Of a DNA stretch of 64,000 nucleotides, positions 43,096 to 52,022 are shown piece by piece. The notes under the pieces are model-generated. The model was not told the origin of the DNA, ran no database searches, and was given only the letters and a program-made list of their open reading frames with translations. This stretch comes from Christensenellaceae bacterium (GTDB lineage Bacteria > Bacillota > Clostridia > Christensenellales > Borkfalkiaceae): positions 1-64,000 of the forward strand of contig CAQTYU010000008.1 in assembly GCA_948890655.1 (NCBI GenBank). The letters are read 5' to 3'. The first letter of the stretch is position 1, and the number at the start of each line of letters is the position of its first letter. A program made the position numbers and the translations under genes.

Positions 43096-44469
43096 TTATC
43101 TCTTATCAAGCGGGATATACGCGCGGCGTTCCTGAACGCATTCGTAAGCGGGGCGGATAATCTTGCCGCCGGAAACAAGTTCTTCCATACGGTGCGCGCT
43201 CCAGCCCGCTATGCGTGCTATGGCGAAAAGCGGCGTGTAAAGCGCTTCTGGCAGGTTGAGCATTGAATAGACGAAACCCGAATAAAAGTCCACGTTTGGA
43301 TTAACGGGTTTATCCAGATTTTTTTGGTTGCAAATTATTTCGGAAGCCGCCGCCGCTACCGTTTCGTAAAGAGCAAATTCGTCCTCTCTGCCTTTGGCTT
43401 CGGCAAGCTTACCCGCATAAAGCTTTAATACCTCGGCGCGCGGGTCCGAAACGGTATAAACCGCGTGTCCCATACCGTAAACCAGACCGGTTCTGTCAAA
43501 CGCTTTGCCGTTTAAAATTTTTGCCACATAGTCGTAAACTTTGGTTTTTGCAGAAGTTTTTACGTTTTTTCTTATGTTTTCGAACATCTGCATAACTTTT
43601 ATGTTCGCGCCGCCGTGCTTGGGACCTTTTAAAGACCCGAGCGAAGCCGCTATGGAGGAGTAGGTATCCGTTCCAGTGGAGGTGGCGAGATGTGTTGTGA
43701 ATGTTGAGGCGTTTCCGCCGCCGTGGTCGGCGTGAAGGGTTAAGCAAACGTCCAGAACCTTTGCCTCCAAATCGGTAAACGCGCTGTCTTTTCTTAACAC
43801 GTGCAATACGTTCTGAGCCGTTGAATATTCGGAAACCGGTTTATGAATAACCAGAGAACCGTCGTCGGTGTTATAATAGCGGTAAGCGCGGTAGGAATAC
43901 GCTGCGAGCATGGGTAGCTCGGCAATCAGCTGCAAGCTTTGGCGTAAAACGTTTGAAAGTGAAACGTTGTCCGGGTCCGGGTCGTAGCTGTACAGGTTAA
44001 GAACGCAACGTGCAAGCATATTCATCATGTCACTGGAAGGAGATTTCATTATGACGTCGCGCACGAAGTTTTTAGGCAGTTGCCTGAACTCCGAAAGCAT
44101 TTCGTTGAATTCCGAAATTTCGTTCGTCGCGGGGAGCTTTCCGAAAAGCAGTAAATATACGGTTTCTTCGAATCCGAAACGGTTTTCTTCAACGCAGTGC
44201 CTTACAAGGTCTTTTACGTCGTAACCGCGGTAACATAAAACTCCGGGGACAGGTATTCTTTCGCCGTTTGCAATTTTCCAGGAAGTAACTTCTGAAATTT
44301 CGGTGAGTCCGCAAAGCACGCCAACGCCGTGTTTGTCCCTCAGTCCGCGCTTTACGTCGTATTTTTCATACATCTCCGATTCTATGTTGTTGTTCTTTTC
44401 GGCAAGGCGTGTAAGCTCCGAAATCTTGTGGGAATATTTAATTATAAGGTCTGCGTCGTTAAAATTCAA
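43096..44469 (-). CDS. citrate synthase family protein (citrate/2-methylcitrate synthase)
   Basis: 457 residues, longer than typical GltA owing to an N-terminal extension. The active-site segments are LHADHGGGNASTF and MGHAVYTVSDPRA, with PNVDFYSG near the C-terminus carrying the catalytic Asp. It condenses acetyl-CoA or propionyl-CoA with oxaloacetate. No aconitase or isocitrate dehydrogenase gene is adjacent. The TTG at 44469 lies after ACGGAGA on the minus strand. It stands alone, with its own promoter and terminator. Confidence 0.9.
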   Translation of the reverse strand: MNFNDADLIIKYSHKISELTRLAEKNNNIESEMYEKYDVKRGLRDKHGVGVLCGLTEISEVTSWKIANGERIPVPGVLCYRGYDVKDLVRHCVEENRFGFEETVYLLLFGKLPATNEISEFNEMLSEFRQLPKNFVRDVIMKSPSSDMMNMLARCVLNLYSYDPDPDNVSLSNVLRQSLQLIAELPMLAAYSYRAYRYYNTDDGSLVIHKPVSEYSTAQNVLHVLRKDSAFTDLEAKVLDVCLTLHADHGGGNASTFTTHLATSTGTDTYSSIAASLGSLKGPKHGGANIKVMQMFENIRKNVKTSAKTKVYDYVAKILNGKAFDRTGLVYGMGHAVYTVSDPRAEVLKLYAGKLAEAKGREDEFALYETVAAAASEIICNQKNLDKPVNPNVDFYSGFVYSMLNLPEALYTPLFAIARIAGWSAHRMEELVSGGKIIRPAYECVQERRAYIPLDKR

Positions 44470-44496
44470 GAGGTTCTCCGTTAATTTATTTTATCA

Positions 44497-44526
44497 ATAA
44501 TAACACAAAAGTCCGCGCTTTGTCAA
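44497..44526 (-). promoter_or_regulatory. citrate synthase promoter
   Basis: Minus strand: TTGACA (44526-44521), 18 bases, TATTAT (44502-44497). Confidence 0.65.
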
Positions 44527-44577
44527 ATGCGGACCGGTGAAATGTAGGTGTTATAATTGTGAGCGGGGGGAGCCTAC

Positions 44578-44606
44578 TTGACTTTATTATAAATAATGTT
44601 TAAAAT
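44578..44606 (+). promoter_or_regulatory. SigA-type promoter of the sigma operon
   Basis: TTGACT (44578-44583), 17 bases, TAAAAT (44601-44606). An inverted GTAGG/CCTAC lies just upstream. No SigB-type GTTT-GGGTA promoter is evident. Confidence 0.65.
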
Positions 44607-44653
44607 GTTTTCGGCGGCTTTTTTAAGTTTATAAATATATAAAGAGGTAATTT

Positions 44654-44962
44654 ATGCAACAGGTTAAATTGTTAAGTTCGGACGGGGCTTTGAAATTTTC
44701 GCTTTCGGGAGAAATAGATTCCGCGACAAGCGAGGACTTTTACGCGCAGGTTTGCGCCGCCTACGGGCACGACAAAAAGGACGTTGTTTTTGACTGCGCC
44801 GCGCTGACTTTTATAGACAGTACGACTTTAGGGACGTTTGTTAAGATTCTTAAAAAACTTAAGACGGACGGATTCAATATGGTTTTGGAACACGTGCGCC
44901 CGAACGTAAAAAAACTGTTCGACATATGCGCACTTAATACTATTATGGAGTTTCGCGCATGA
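44654..44962 (+). CDS. STAS-domain anti-anti-sigma factor (RsbV/SpoIIAA-like)
   Basis: 102 residues, a single STAS domain. The phosphorylatable serine is in FIDSTTLGTF, the position of the DSSGLG motif. It should bind and sequester the anti-sigma kinase when unphosphorylated. It heads the operon and overlaps the next gene by 4 bases (ATGA). Confidence 0.9.
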   Translation: MQQVKLLSSDGALKFSLSGEIDSATSEDFYAQVCAAYGHDKKDVVFDCAALTFIDSTTLGTFVKILKKLKTDGFNMVLEHVRPNVKKLFDICALNTIMEFRA

Positions 44963-45306
44963 AGGAGTTTGAAGTTAAATTTAATCTTGCCGACAGCGAG
45001 TATATGACGGCTTTAAGGTTGGTTGCCGGAGCGGTTTGTAATGCTCACGGACTTGACGTTGATACTTTGGAAGATTTTAAGGTGTGCGTGACCGAGAGTG
45101 CGATTATACTCAAAAACTGCGGTTTTGAGAGCGCGAGAGTTGTATTTTGCGGGAAGGATAGCGCCGAATGTACCGTTACCGGTATCGGCGGCGCGCCTTG
45201 CGGCGGCGACAACGAACTTTCGCTCGCGCTTATTTCGGCGCTCGTTGGCGAGTGCGAAATTAAAAGGCGCGGCGAGATAATAGAAGAAGTGATTTTAAAG
45301 GTATGA
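44959..45306 (+). CDS. degenerate anti-sigma-type HATPase protein (RsbW/SpoIIAB-like position)
   Basis: 115 residues. The fold fits a GHKL/HATPase_c_2 anti-sigma factor, but the N-box Glu-x-x-x-Asn is changed: TESAIILKN has Ile at the Asn position, and the glycine-rich ATP lid (GxGL) is not clearly present. It may still bind sigma without kinase activity. The partner with intact motifs is the fourth gene of the operon. Overlaps the sigma gene by 4 bases. Confidence 0.72.
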   Translation: MKEFEVKFNLADSEYMTALRLVAGAVCNAHGLDVDTLEDFKVCVTESAIILKNCGFESARVVFCGKDSAECTVTGIGGAPCGGDNELSLALISALVGECEIKRRGEIIEEVILKV

Positions 45307-46034
45307 TGGACGAAAATCGTGCGGACGAACTCTTCCGAAAATACCGCGAAACAAAAGACGTTAGTATAAGGAACGAGCTTGTTGAGAATTATTTATATAT
45401 AGCCGAAATTCTTGCCAAAAAATTTGCGGGCAGGGGCGTGGAGTACGATGATTTATATCAGGTGGCTTCGGAGGCGCTGATTGCGGGGGTGGAAAAATTC
45501 AACCCCGATTTGGGCAACCGTTTTACAACGTACATAACCCCCACGGTGACGGGACTTATTAAAAATTATTTCAGGGATTATTCGCGTGCGGTAAGATTGC
45601 CGCGGCGCGTTTACGCAGTTGCGGCGCGGGTGCGCGAGGAGACTGCGGAATTTTATAAAAAACACGGGGTAAAGCCCACTGTAAAACAGCTTGCCGAAAT
45701 GCTGGGGTGTTCGGAGGAACTTGTTTTAGAATCTATGGAGTGCCGGACGCCGGTATCTTTAGACGCGCAGATTAAGGGCGAAAACGGTGAGCAGGATTCG
45801 CCGCTTTCGGCGGTTATTTCCGACGGGGGAACGGCTTTTGACGATTTCGAGGTTGCGGAATCGCTTAAGACAGAGCTTAAAAAGCTTGAGCCTACCGAAC
45901 AGAAAGTTATATCATTAAGATATTTACAGGGTAAGTCGCAGGCTGAAGTCGGCAAAATTCTGGGCGTAAGTCAGATGTTTGTTTCGCGTGCGGAGAGGAA
46001 GATAGTTGAAAAATTAAAGGAAGCGCTGCTCTGA
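45303..46034 (+). CDS. SigB/SigF/SigG-subfamily RNA polymerase sigma factor
   Basis: 243 residues with regions 2, 3 and 4: RGVEYDDLYQVASEALIAGVEKF (region 2.2, in part), RFTTYITPTVTGLIKNYFRD, then VRLPRRVYAV, and the region 4 HTH QAEVGKILGVSQMFVSRAER. The stretch RDYSRAVRLPRR is more like SigB than like forespore SigF, so a stress or developmental SigB-type role is my reading. The assignment to sporulation SigF cannot be excluded. Overlaps the next gene by 1 base. Confidence 0.9.
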   Translation: MMDENRADELFRKYRETKDVSIRNELVENYLYIAEILAKKFAGRGVEYDDLYQVASEALIAGVEKFNPDLGNRFTTYITPTVTGLIKNYFRDYSRAVRLPRRVYAVAARVREETAEFYKKHGVKPTVKQLAEMLGCSEELVLESMECRTPVSLDAQIKGENGEQDSPLSAVISDGGTAFDDFEVAESLKTELKKLEPTEQKVISLRYLQGKSQAEVGKILGVSQMFVSRAERKIVEKLKEALL

Positions 46035-46390
46035 TGATTACCTTTAAAGTTGACAATTTAAAGAATATGAATTCCGAGCTGAGAGCGTTTGCCGATTTTT
46101 TGAAATTGAACGCCATATGCGACGACGACGTTTTTGCCAGCAGGCTTGTTTCGTGCGAGCTGATTACAAACGTTATACGGCACGGCGGCGAGGCGGCGGA
46201 ATTTAAGGGCGAACTGTTTGCGGACAGCATAGTGGTTACGGTTAAAGCAAAGAGTCTTGACGGACTTGATTTGATAACTTCTTTGCCAGACGTTTTTGCG
46301 GAGAGCGGCAGAGGACTTTACATCGTGCGGTGCTTCGGCGAAATAGAGGAGAGCGGTGAAGGGTTGAGAGTTTGCATAAAAAGGCATTAA
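46034..46390 (+). CDS. anti-sigma factor kinase (HATPase_c_2, RsbW-like)
   Basis: 118 residues with an intact N-box, SCELITNVIRHG (Glu and Asn both present), and a G-box, ESGRGLYIVR. It should hold the sigma factor and phosphorylate the STAS protein. Having it after the sigma gene, in addition to a similar protein before it, is unusual. It ends the operon before a terminator. Confidence 0.85.
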   Translation: MITFKVDNLKNMNSELRAFADFLKLNAICDDDVFASRLVSCELITNVIRHGGEAAEFKGELFADSIVVTVKAKSLDGLDLITSLPDVFAESGRGLYIVRCFGEIEESGEGLRVCIKRH

Positions 46391-46431
46391 AGCTTGCCTG
46401 CATTATGATTTGTTTGCTTATATAAAAAATT

Positions 46432-46462
46432 AAAGGCTTCCTTTAAGGAAGCCTTTTCGTTT
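46432..46462. terminator. bidirectional terminator after the sigma operon
   Basis: A 10-bp stem, AAAGGCTTCC (46432-46441) with GGAAGCCTTT (46447-46456). The A/T flanks suit both directions; it also ends the minus-strand membrane gene. Confidence 0.85.
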
Positions 46463-46477
46463 GAGATTTTTATGATT

Positions 46478-47962
46478 TTACATAATATTGATTTGTTCGT
46501 AGAGTTTATTTAAAAGTCCGTCGGAAACGTAGTCGCGAATCTTTCCGAAGTAGATGAACACAGCCGAGAAGAATTTCTCGTTTTTGCCGCCGGGGATATA
46601 CTGGGGAATGTTGGGGATGCTTACTACGTTGCGTTCTAAGAATACGTTGAAGAATTCCGTCTTTTCCGTGTTGGAAAGTTTGTTGATAAAGCTGTCCGTA
46701 GGACCGGTATAAACAACGTACGAAGTAGGTTGTTCTTCAGCCAAAGGAGCAGGTTCTGCAATTTCTTCCGTAACGGGAACATTTTTTGTTTCTTTAGCGG
46801 CTTTCTTTTCTTCGGCTTCTTTTTCCTTTGCGGCTTTCTTCTCTTCCTTTTCCAAACGTTTCTGTTCTTTTTTGGAAAGAGGTTTTTCCTCGTTTTCGGT
46901 TTCGCCGTCTTTGGTTTCCTTTTTAGCGTGAACCTTTTTCTTGTGTTTGCCGAAAATTACCGTGCGGATAATATTGATTACGAGCTGAATAATTGCAATT
47001 ACGAGAAGTGCAATCATCATTATGTTGAGCGTCGTAACGCCTTCGACAAAGAAGGTCATTATAAACATTAAAAGTACTGCGAGAACTTCGAGAGAATATC
47101 TTACAAGATTGGTAATAAGCATAAACTTTTTGGTTCTTTTGCCTAAACCGAAGATATCGAGGAAGAGGTTGATTAATACTATTAATGCAACAGCAAGCGT
47201 TGCCACGTTAAGAATTATTGCGGTGATTTCGCCTTCAAGGGGATAAGCCTGCGAGAACAGAATGGTTAAGAATATTATGCCTTCGCCGCCGGCGCCGTAA
47301 AGACCGGTTGCAAGACTGCCGTCAAGGATTTCGCCGAGTGCGGGAATAAACGCCGCAACGGGATAAATCGTTGCAAATACGGCGAGCGCCGAAAGAAGGA
47401 AGAGTATGAACTTGATTAAGCCGGAACCTCTCTTGTAAACAAACGCCTGAACGATTAACATTAAAAGCGTGCCGCCGAATGCGATTAAAAGCGCATAGCT
47501 GAAACCGCTTGCTCCTTCGAGAAGAGCGTAATTTCTCATTTGGATAAGAACGAGAGTGAGAAGCGGGATGAGCGCAAGGCACTCGATTACGGACGCCGTT
47601 TTTAAAGCCGTGGCTTTTTTTCTGTTGCTTGCGATTACGGGAATCAGTCCGATAATCGCGGCTACGGTTACAAGCGAATAAATAAGAACGAGCGCGGCGC
47701 CGAGGTCAAAGCTGAAAAGTCCGCAGAAATTTACTGTGGACGAATAGTCCGTCAACGGAGCTCCAAAACCAAGGTCGATTCCGACAAGTTTCGTGATTGC
47801 GTCGGGAAGCTGGAAGGCCAGCATATTTTCGAGTACGAATCCTTCCGTATTCCCCAAAGGTATTAAAAGACCTGCAAGCAGGCAGATGAGCGCGATTACG
47901 TATGTAACGAGCGCCGCCCACTTGGAGGGTCTACGCGAGGAATTATTTTTCGTTTTTCCCAT
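46478..47962 (-). CDS. polytopic membrane protein with a charged coiled region, function unknown
   Basis: 494 residues. About nine to eleven hydrophobic helices occupy residues 15-350. A Lys/Glu/Ala-rich coiled stretch follows (about 360-410; repeated KKAAKEKEAEEKKAAKE-type runs), then a hydrophilic C-terminal domain (about 430-494) beginning TDSFINKLSNTEKTEFFNVF. I do not recognise a family. The ATG at 47962 has GGAGAT 8 bases upstream on the minus strand. It has a promoter and a structured leader of about 120 bases. Confidence 0.8.
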   Translation of the reverse strand: MGKTKNNSSRRPSKWAALVTYVIALICLLAGLLIPLGNTEGFVLENMLAFQLPDAITKLVGIDLGFGAPLTDYSSTVNFCGLFSFDLGAALVLIYSLVTVAAIIGLIPVIASNRKKATALKTASVIECLALIPLLTLVLIQMRNYALLEGASGFSYALLIAFGGTLLMLIVQAFVYKRGSGLIKFILFLLSALAVFATIYPVAAFIPALGEILDGSLATGLYGAGGEGIIFLTILFSQAYPLEGEITAIILNVATLAVALIVLINLFLDIFGLGKRTKKFMLITNLVRYSLEVLAVLLMFIMTFFVEGVTTLNIMMIALLVIAIIQLVINIIRTVIFGKHKKKVHAKKETKDGETENEEKPLSKKEQKRLEKEEKKAAKEKEAEEKKAAKETKNVPVTEEIAEPAPLAEEQPTSYVVYTGPTDSFINKLSNTEKTEFFNVFLERNVVSIPNIPQYIPGGKNEKFFSAVFIYFGKIRDYVSDGLLNKLYEQINIM

Positions 47963-48009
47963 TTTGTTATCTCCAATCAAAATATTTATTCAAGCCGCGC
48001 AGCTGCGGT

Positions 48010-48092
48010 TTAATATCAAACGTAAATGTAAAAGCCATATTGGGCGAGCAATCGCCCGCAAAACGGAGGAAATACCTCTGCTTGTACAATGC
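48010..48092 (-). promoter_or_regulatory. structured leader of the membrane protein gene
   Basis: The minus-strand leader contains three small hairpins: GAGG/CCTC (48066-48078), GGGCGA/TCGCCC with a 4-base loop (48042-48057), and CCGC/GCGG (47995-48008). No known riboswitch is recognised. The remaining part of the 424-base gap to the next gene is AT-rich and shows no gene. Confidence 0.4.
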
Positions 48093-48094
48093 TT

Positions 48095-48123
48095 ATTCTA
48101 TAACAATTATAATAAGTTGTCAA
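48095..48123 (-). promoter_or_regulatory. promoter of the membrane protein gene
   Basis: Minus strand: TTGACA (48123-48118), 17 bases, TAGAAT (48100-48095). Confidence 0.65.
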
Positions 48124-48338
48124 GATAAAAAAATAACTTTTTGTCTTAAAATGCTGTTTTTTTAAGCAACCGTTTATTTATTAAGATAAACTGTGCGTAG
48201 GACTTTTAAAGGCTCCGGCGGTTAAATCCGTTTGAAAATCGGACTGTTGATAATAAGTTTATGTAATTCTTAAAAATAAATACGGCGTGGAATTTTAATG
48301 TAAAAACAGGTATATAATTAAAATATGACTCTAAAATA

Positions 48339-48367
48339 TTGAAATTACGCGCCTGTTCTGATATAAT
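48339..48367 (+). promoter_or_regulatory. promoter of the CdaR-type gene
   Basis: TTGAAA (48339-48344), 17 bases, TATAAT (48362-48367), with TG at 48359-48360 (extended -10). Confidence 0.72.
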
Positions 48368-48386
48368 ACGGGCGAGGTAATTTAAG

Positions 48387-48794
48387 ATGCGGAACGGTTA
48401 TTTTGAAGACGGTAACGACACGGAAAACTGCGTTGAACGGATTAAAAACGCTGATATATGCGGAGGGAACGGGTTTTTGGGCAATCCGGCAAGAGTAATA
48501 AACTTGGGTGAAATTGCCGCGTGTCTTTCGGGTTCACAGCGGGAAAAGTTTGTTTCAGGCTTCGATATGAAGGGTTTTGCCAAGATTTTTGAGGACGAAA
48601 GTATGATGACGACAGCCGAAACCTTTCTTTCGTGCGGGTTAAACGTATCGCTTGCGGCGCGCCGTCTTTATATGCACAGAAATACGCTGATTTACAGGCT
48701 GAATTCGTTAAAACGTAAAACCGGACTTGATTTGCGGGATTTCGATATGGCAGTTACGTTTGAAATACTGCATAAAATGTATCTTATTAAGTAA
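48387..48794 (+). CDS. PucR/CdaR-type C-terminal HTH protein
   Basis: 135 residues. The last 65 residues match the PucR C-terminal HTH (HTH_30): ETFLSCGLNVSLAARRLYMH, then RNTLIYRLNSLKRKTGLDLR (each shown as separate pieces). The N-terminal 60 residues are not recognised, and the sensory domains of full CdaR/PucR are missing, as in many short clostridial forms. It is probably a DNA-binding regulator. It is 29 bases upstream of the S41 protease and likely co-transcribed. Confidence 0.8.
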   Translation: MRNGYFEDGNDTENCVERIKNADICGGNGFLGNPARVINLGEIAACLSGSQREKFVSGFDMKGFAKIFEDESMMTTAETFLSCGLNVSLAARRLYMHRNTLIYRLNSLKRKTGLDLRDFDMAVTFEILHKMYLIK

Positions 48795-48823
48795 AAGTTT
48801 ATTATATATCGGGGGCAAATGTT

Positions 48824-50185
48824 TTGGAAAACAAAGAAACAATAGTTAAAAACTCGGGACGAAAATTAAAAATTGCACTCAGCGCCGTGCTTGCCGCGGT
48901 TATTTTGTGCGGAGTGTTTTTTGCAGGGTTTTATACCCGAAAGTTTACACTGCCCGCAGAGGTCGATTCTTATGCCTGGGCTACCGAGGTAATTGAAAAC
49001 AATTATTGCGGGGAGAGAAAGAAGGGAGATATCAAGCTGGATTTGGACGGTTACACGCCGGCGGAAGTTTCTTTGAAGGCGCTTGCTGGCACGCTGGACG
49101 ATTATTCGGCATATTACACCGCAAAAGAGTACGCCGAGGTTTTAAAGGACAATTCCGGCGAGAAGAGCGGAGTGGGAGTAACCACTAATTTTATAAAGGA
49201 CAGAGGCGCTTATGTTGTGGGCGTTTCGGGGAACTCGCCTGCGTTTAAAGAGAACGTGCAGACGGGCGACGTGTTCGTTGCGGGGCAGGCTGTCGGCGCG
49301 GAACGTGTTGAATTTAAATCGGCGGCGGATTTTTCGGGGTTTGTGAACGCGAGAGCTACCGGCGAAAAATTTACTCTCTTTACGGAAAACGGAAGTTACA
49401 ATCTTTCAAAAGAAGAGTACGCCGCAAGCTATGCGGTTATGTATACTGCGACGGCGGAGTACGGCTTTTGTTACGGCGGCGACGAGGATTATTATTACAG
49501 GCTGACGACAAAGATGGATTTTTTGCCTTCCGACACAGCTTATATAAAACTTTCGCAGTTTTACGGTAATGCGGCAAACGAAGTGGGTTATCTGATTTCG
49601 AAATTCAACGAAGAGAATAAGAGCAAATTAATTTTGGATTTACGCAATAACGGAGGCGGGTACGTTTCGGTTATGCAGAATATGGCGGGCTATTTTCTTT
49701 CAGGAGGGGATTATTCGCGCGAGGCTATGATTGCGGAATATAAGAACGGCGGCAAAAGCGTGTTTGGATGGAGAAATTATCCTGCGGAATCGGCTTTGAA
49801 AGAAGAGACGGAAGTTTACGTTTTGGCAAATTCCAATACTGCCAGTGCTTCGGAGGCGCTTATCGGCGTATTAGTGAGCTACGGCGTGCTTGAATATGAA
49901 AATATAATACTTTCTAATTATACGGAAAATTATCTTAGTTGGGCAGGAGCCAACGCAAAAACCGAAAGGACGTATGGAAAGGGTATAATGCAGACTACGT
50001 TTAAAAACGATTTTACAGGCGAAGCGTTTAAACTGACGACGGCGCGGATTTTGTGGCCGAACGGAAAATGTATTCACAACGTCGGACTTACGCCGGCTGA
50101 CGGATGCAGGACTGCGCCCGCCGACTGGACGGCGACGGCGAACGACGAAGAACTGAGGTTTGCCGTTAAAAATTACATGCAGTAA
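48824..50185 (+). CDS. membrane-anchored S41 family C-terminal processing peptidase
   Basis: 453 residues. One N-terminal transmembrane helix (about 16-36), a PDZ-like region (about 115-200) and the S41 tail-specific protease domain. The catalytic Ser is in NTASASEALIG and the Lys in RTYGKGIMQT, the Ser-Lys dyad of CtpA/Prc. The catalytic domain faces outside. Start is TTG at 48824 with GGGGG 8 bases upstream. Unlike most CtpA proteins, the C-terminus has no peptidoglycan-binding domain. Confidence 0.9.
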   Translation: MENKETIVKNSGRKLKIALSAVLAAVILCGVFFAGFYTRKFTLPAEVDSYAWATEVIENNYCGERKKGDIKLDLDGYTPAEVSLKALAGTLDDYSAYYTAKEYAEVLKDNSGEKSGVGVTTNFIKDRGAYVVGVSGNSPAFKENVQTGDVFVAGQAVGAERVEFKSAADFSGFVNARATGEKFTLFTENGSYNLSKEEYAASYAVMYTATAEYGFCYGGDEDYYYRLTTKMDFLPSDTAYIKLSQFYGNAANEVGYLISKFNEENKSKLILDLRNNGGGYVSVMQNMAGYFLSGGDYSREAMIAEYKNGGKSVFGWRNYPAESALKEETEVYVLANSNTASASEALIGVLVSYGVLEYENIILSNYTENYLSWAGANAKTERTYGKGIMQTTFKNDFTGEAFKLTTARILWPNGKCIHNVGLTPADGCRTAPADWTATANDEELRFAVKNYMQ

Positions 50186-50250
50186 AGCGGAGGACGCGTT
50201 TACTGCGTGTTTAAACTGAATTCGATTTGAAAATGCCGTAAGGATAAGTA

Positions 50251-50287
50251 AAAAAGCAAGACCGGAAAATTTCCGGTCTTGCTTTTT
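50251..50287 (+). terminator. terminator after the S41 protease gene
   Basis: AAAAAGCAAGACCGGAAA (50251-50268) with the complementary TTTCCGGTCTTGCTTTTT (50270-50287). Confidence 0.92.
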
Positions 50288-50440
50288 TAAAACTGTAATT
50301 TATTTTCTGTTGTATAAACTTATCCGGTTGAAATTAAAGGCGCGGCTTTTGCGAGGTTGTTTGCAATTGTTGATTTCCTTTTCACTTTTTGCTATAATGA
50401 TAATTACTCAAAGTAAATGCAGACGGCGGAGGTGAGCGAA

Positions 50441-50838
50441 ATGTGCAATTCCCAACTTACAACATTCATTTCTGTTGCGGAAAGCGGCAGCTTTACCAAA
50501 GCCGCAGACGCATTATTTATCACGCCGCCTGCCGTTATAAGGTGTTGCTCATCCGCAAGAATTGGAATAAGTACATAGACGAGCTTCGGGAAGATTTGAT
50601 TGCAAGCGGTGTAACGGTTGAAGATTTTGATATGTTTAACCTTAATGCTTATAATAGGGCGGCGCAGGAAAACGTACCTATTATTACCGTTGGCGGTTGG
50701 GAGGACGTACATCCGCTCTTAAAAATAATTCCTGCGGATTGGGAGTACCGAATTCCGTTCGGCATTTTATATTCGCCTACGCCGACGAAGCAAGTAAAAG
50801 ACTTTATAAATACACTAATAAAAATCAGTAAGGAGTGA
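50441..50838 (+). pseudogene. LysR-family regulator with an internal deletion
   Basis: The first 33 codons give the LysR HTH start (CNSQLTTFISVAESGSFTKA, then the ADALFITPPAVI part). At about 50536-50540 the reading switches frame into a LysR effector-domain end (YKVLLIRKNWNKYIDEL ... WEYRIPFGILYSPTPT). A normal protein is about 290-300 residues, so some 150 or more codons are missing and the frame is broken. Only an HTH stub could be made. Confidence 0.85.
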
Positions 50839-50842
50839 TATT

Positions 50843-51399
50843 ATGGGTAGGAAAATAGTACAGACGGCGGGAAGAAACGCGCTTGGAGAGTTTGCTCCCG
50901 AATTTGCGCATTATAACGACGACGTGCTTTTCGGAGAGAATTGGAACAATACCGACATAGACGTAAAGACGCGCTGTATAATAACGGTTGTTTCGCTTAT
51001 GTCGCAGGGTATTTGCGACGGTTCGTTAAAACACCATTTGCAAAATATTTCAAAGGTCAAAGTTATCTTGCACCTATAAGCAAAGAACAAGTGCCTATCT
51101 ATAACGTAACATTTGAGCCGAAGTGTCGCAATAATTGGCATATTCACAATGCAACCAAAGGAGGCGGTCAAATTCTTGTATGCGTAGGCGGAGAGGGGTA
51201 TTATCAGGAATGGGATAAGCCTGCAATTAAAATGGAAGAGGGCGACGTTGTAAATATCCCCGTCGGCGTAAAGCATTGGCACGGCGCAGGCAAAGAAAAG
51301 TGGTTTTCACACCTTGCAATCGAAGTTCCCGCCGAAAACGGAAAGACGGAATGGCGCGAGCCCGTTTTTGATAAGGACTACGAAGAGGCGGTAAAATAA
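50843..51399 (+). pseudogene. carboxymuconolactone decarboxylase-cupin protein, internally deleted
   Basis: Frame 1 from the ATG at 50843 gives a CMD-domain start (GRNALGEFAPEFAHYNDDVL, then MSQGICDGSLKHHLQN). At about 51046 the sequence jumps to the C-terminal cupin in another frame (FKGQSYLAPIS ... RNNWHIHNATKGGGQI ... GVKHWHGAG). Full-length CMD-cupin fusions exist in Clostridia; here the end of the CMD domain is missing. AAGGAG precedes the start. Confidence 0.85.
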
Positions 51400-51559
51400 A
51401 TAAAACAAAATAACAAAATTAAGGGCAGACGGTCAAACAACCGCCTGCCTTTTTTTGTATTAACTTCAAATAAATACGATAAACAAACTTGAAATTCCCT
51501 TTTGAATTAGATAGTGTTATACTGTTAATGTAAATAAAAAAGTTTTGAGGAATTAAGAA

Positions 51560-52022
51560 ATGGAATACGTAACTTTGCGCAACGGAGTGAAAATGCCTAA
51601 GCTCGGATACGGAGTGTATCAGGTGTCGAAAGAGGAATGCGGGAGATGCGTTCTCGACGCTTTGAAAGTCGGATACCGTCATTTGGATACGGCGCAAAGT
51701 TATTTCAACGAATAAGAAGTGGGTAGTGCGATAGTAAAATCGGGTATTCCCCGTGAAGAAATTTTTTTGACCACGAAAGTATGGATAGAACACTACGGCT
51801 ACAAGGAGACAAAGAAATCCGTATTTGAATCTTTGCGGAAATTGAAGAGCAATTATATCGACCTTGTGCTTTTGCACCAACCGTTCGGAGATTACTACGG
51901 CTCATGGCGTGCATTGGAAGATTTATATGCGCAGGGCATAATCCGTGCATTCGGTATTTCCAACTTCTATCCCGACAGAATGGTTGACCTTTGCAGCTTT
52001 GCAAGGATTGCGCCTAATCACG
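51560..52022 (+). pseudogene. aldo/keto reductase with a nonsense codon and lost 3' end
   Basis: From the ATG at 51560 the frame encodes an AKR (LRNGVKMPKLGYGVYQVS, GYRHLDTAQSYFNE). It is stopped by TAA at 51713-51715 where GAA is expected (NE-E-VGSAI). The frame continues to the catalytic-barrel IRAFGISNFYPDRMVDL and then breaks off near 52020, joining a flavodoxin remnant. About the last 100 residues of an AKR are absent. Confidence 0.87.

Noticed and set aside
44654..46390. A canonical sporulation spoIIAA-spoIIAB-sigF operon
   Set aside because: The second gene lacks the kinase Asn, the intact kinase is after sigma, and the sigma region 2/3 junction looks more like SigB. I therefore kept a neutral name.
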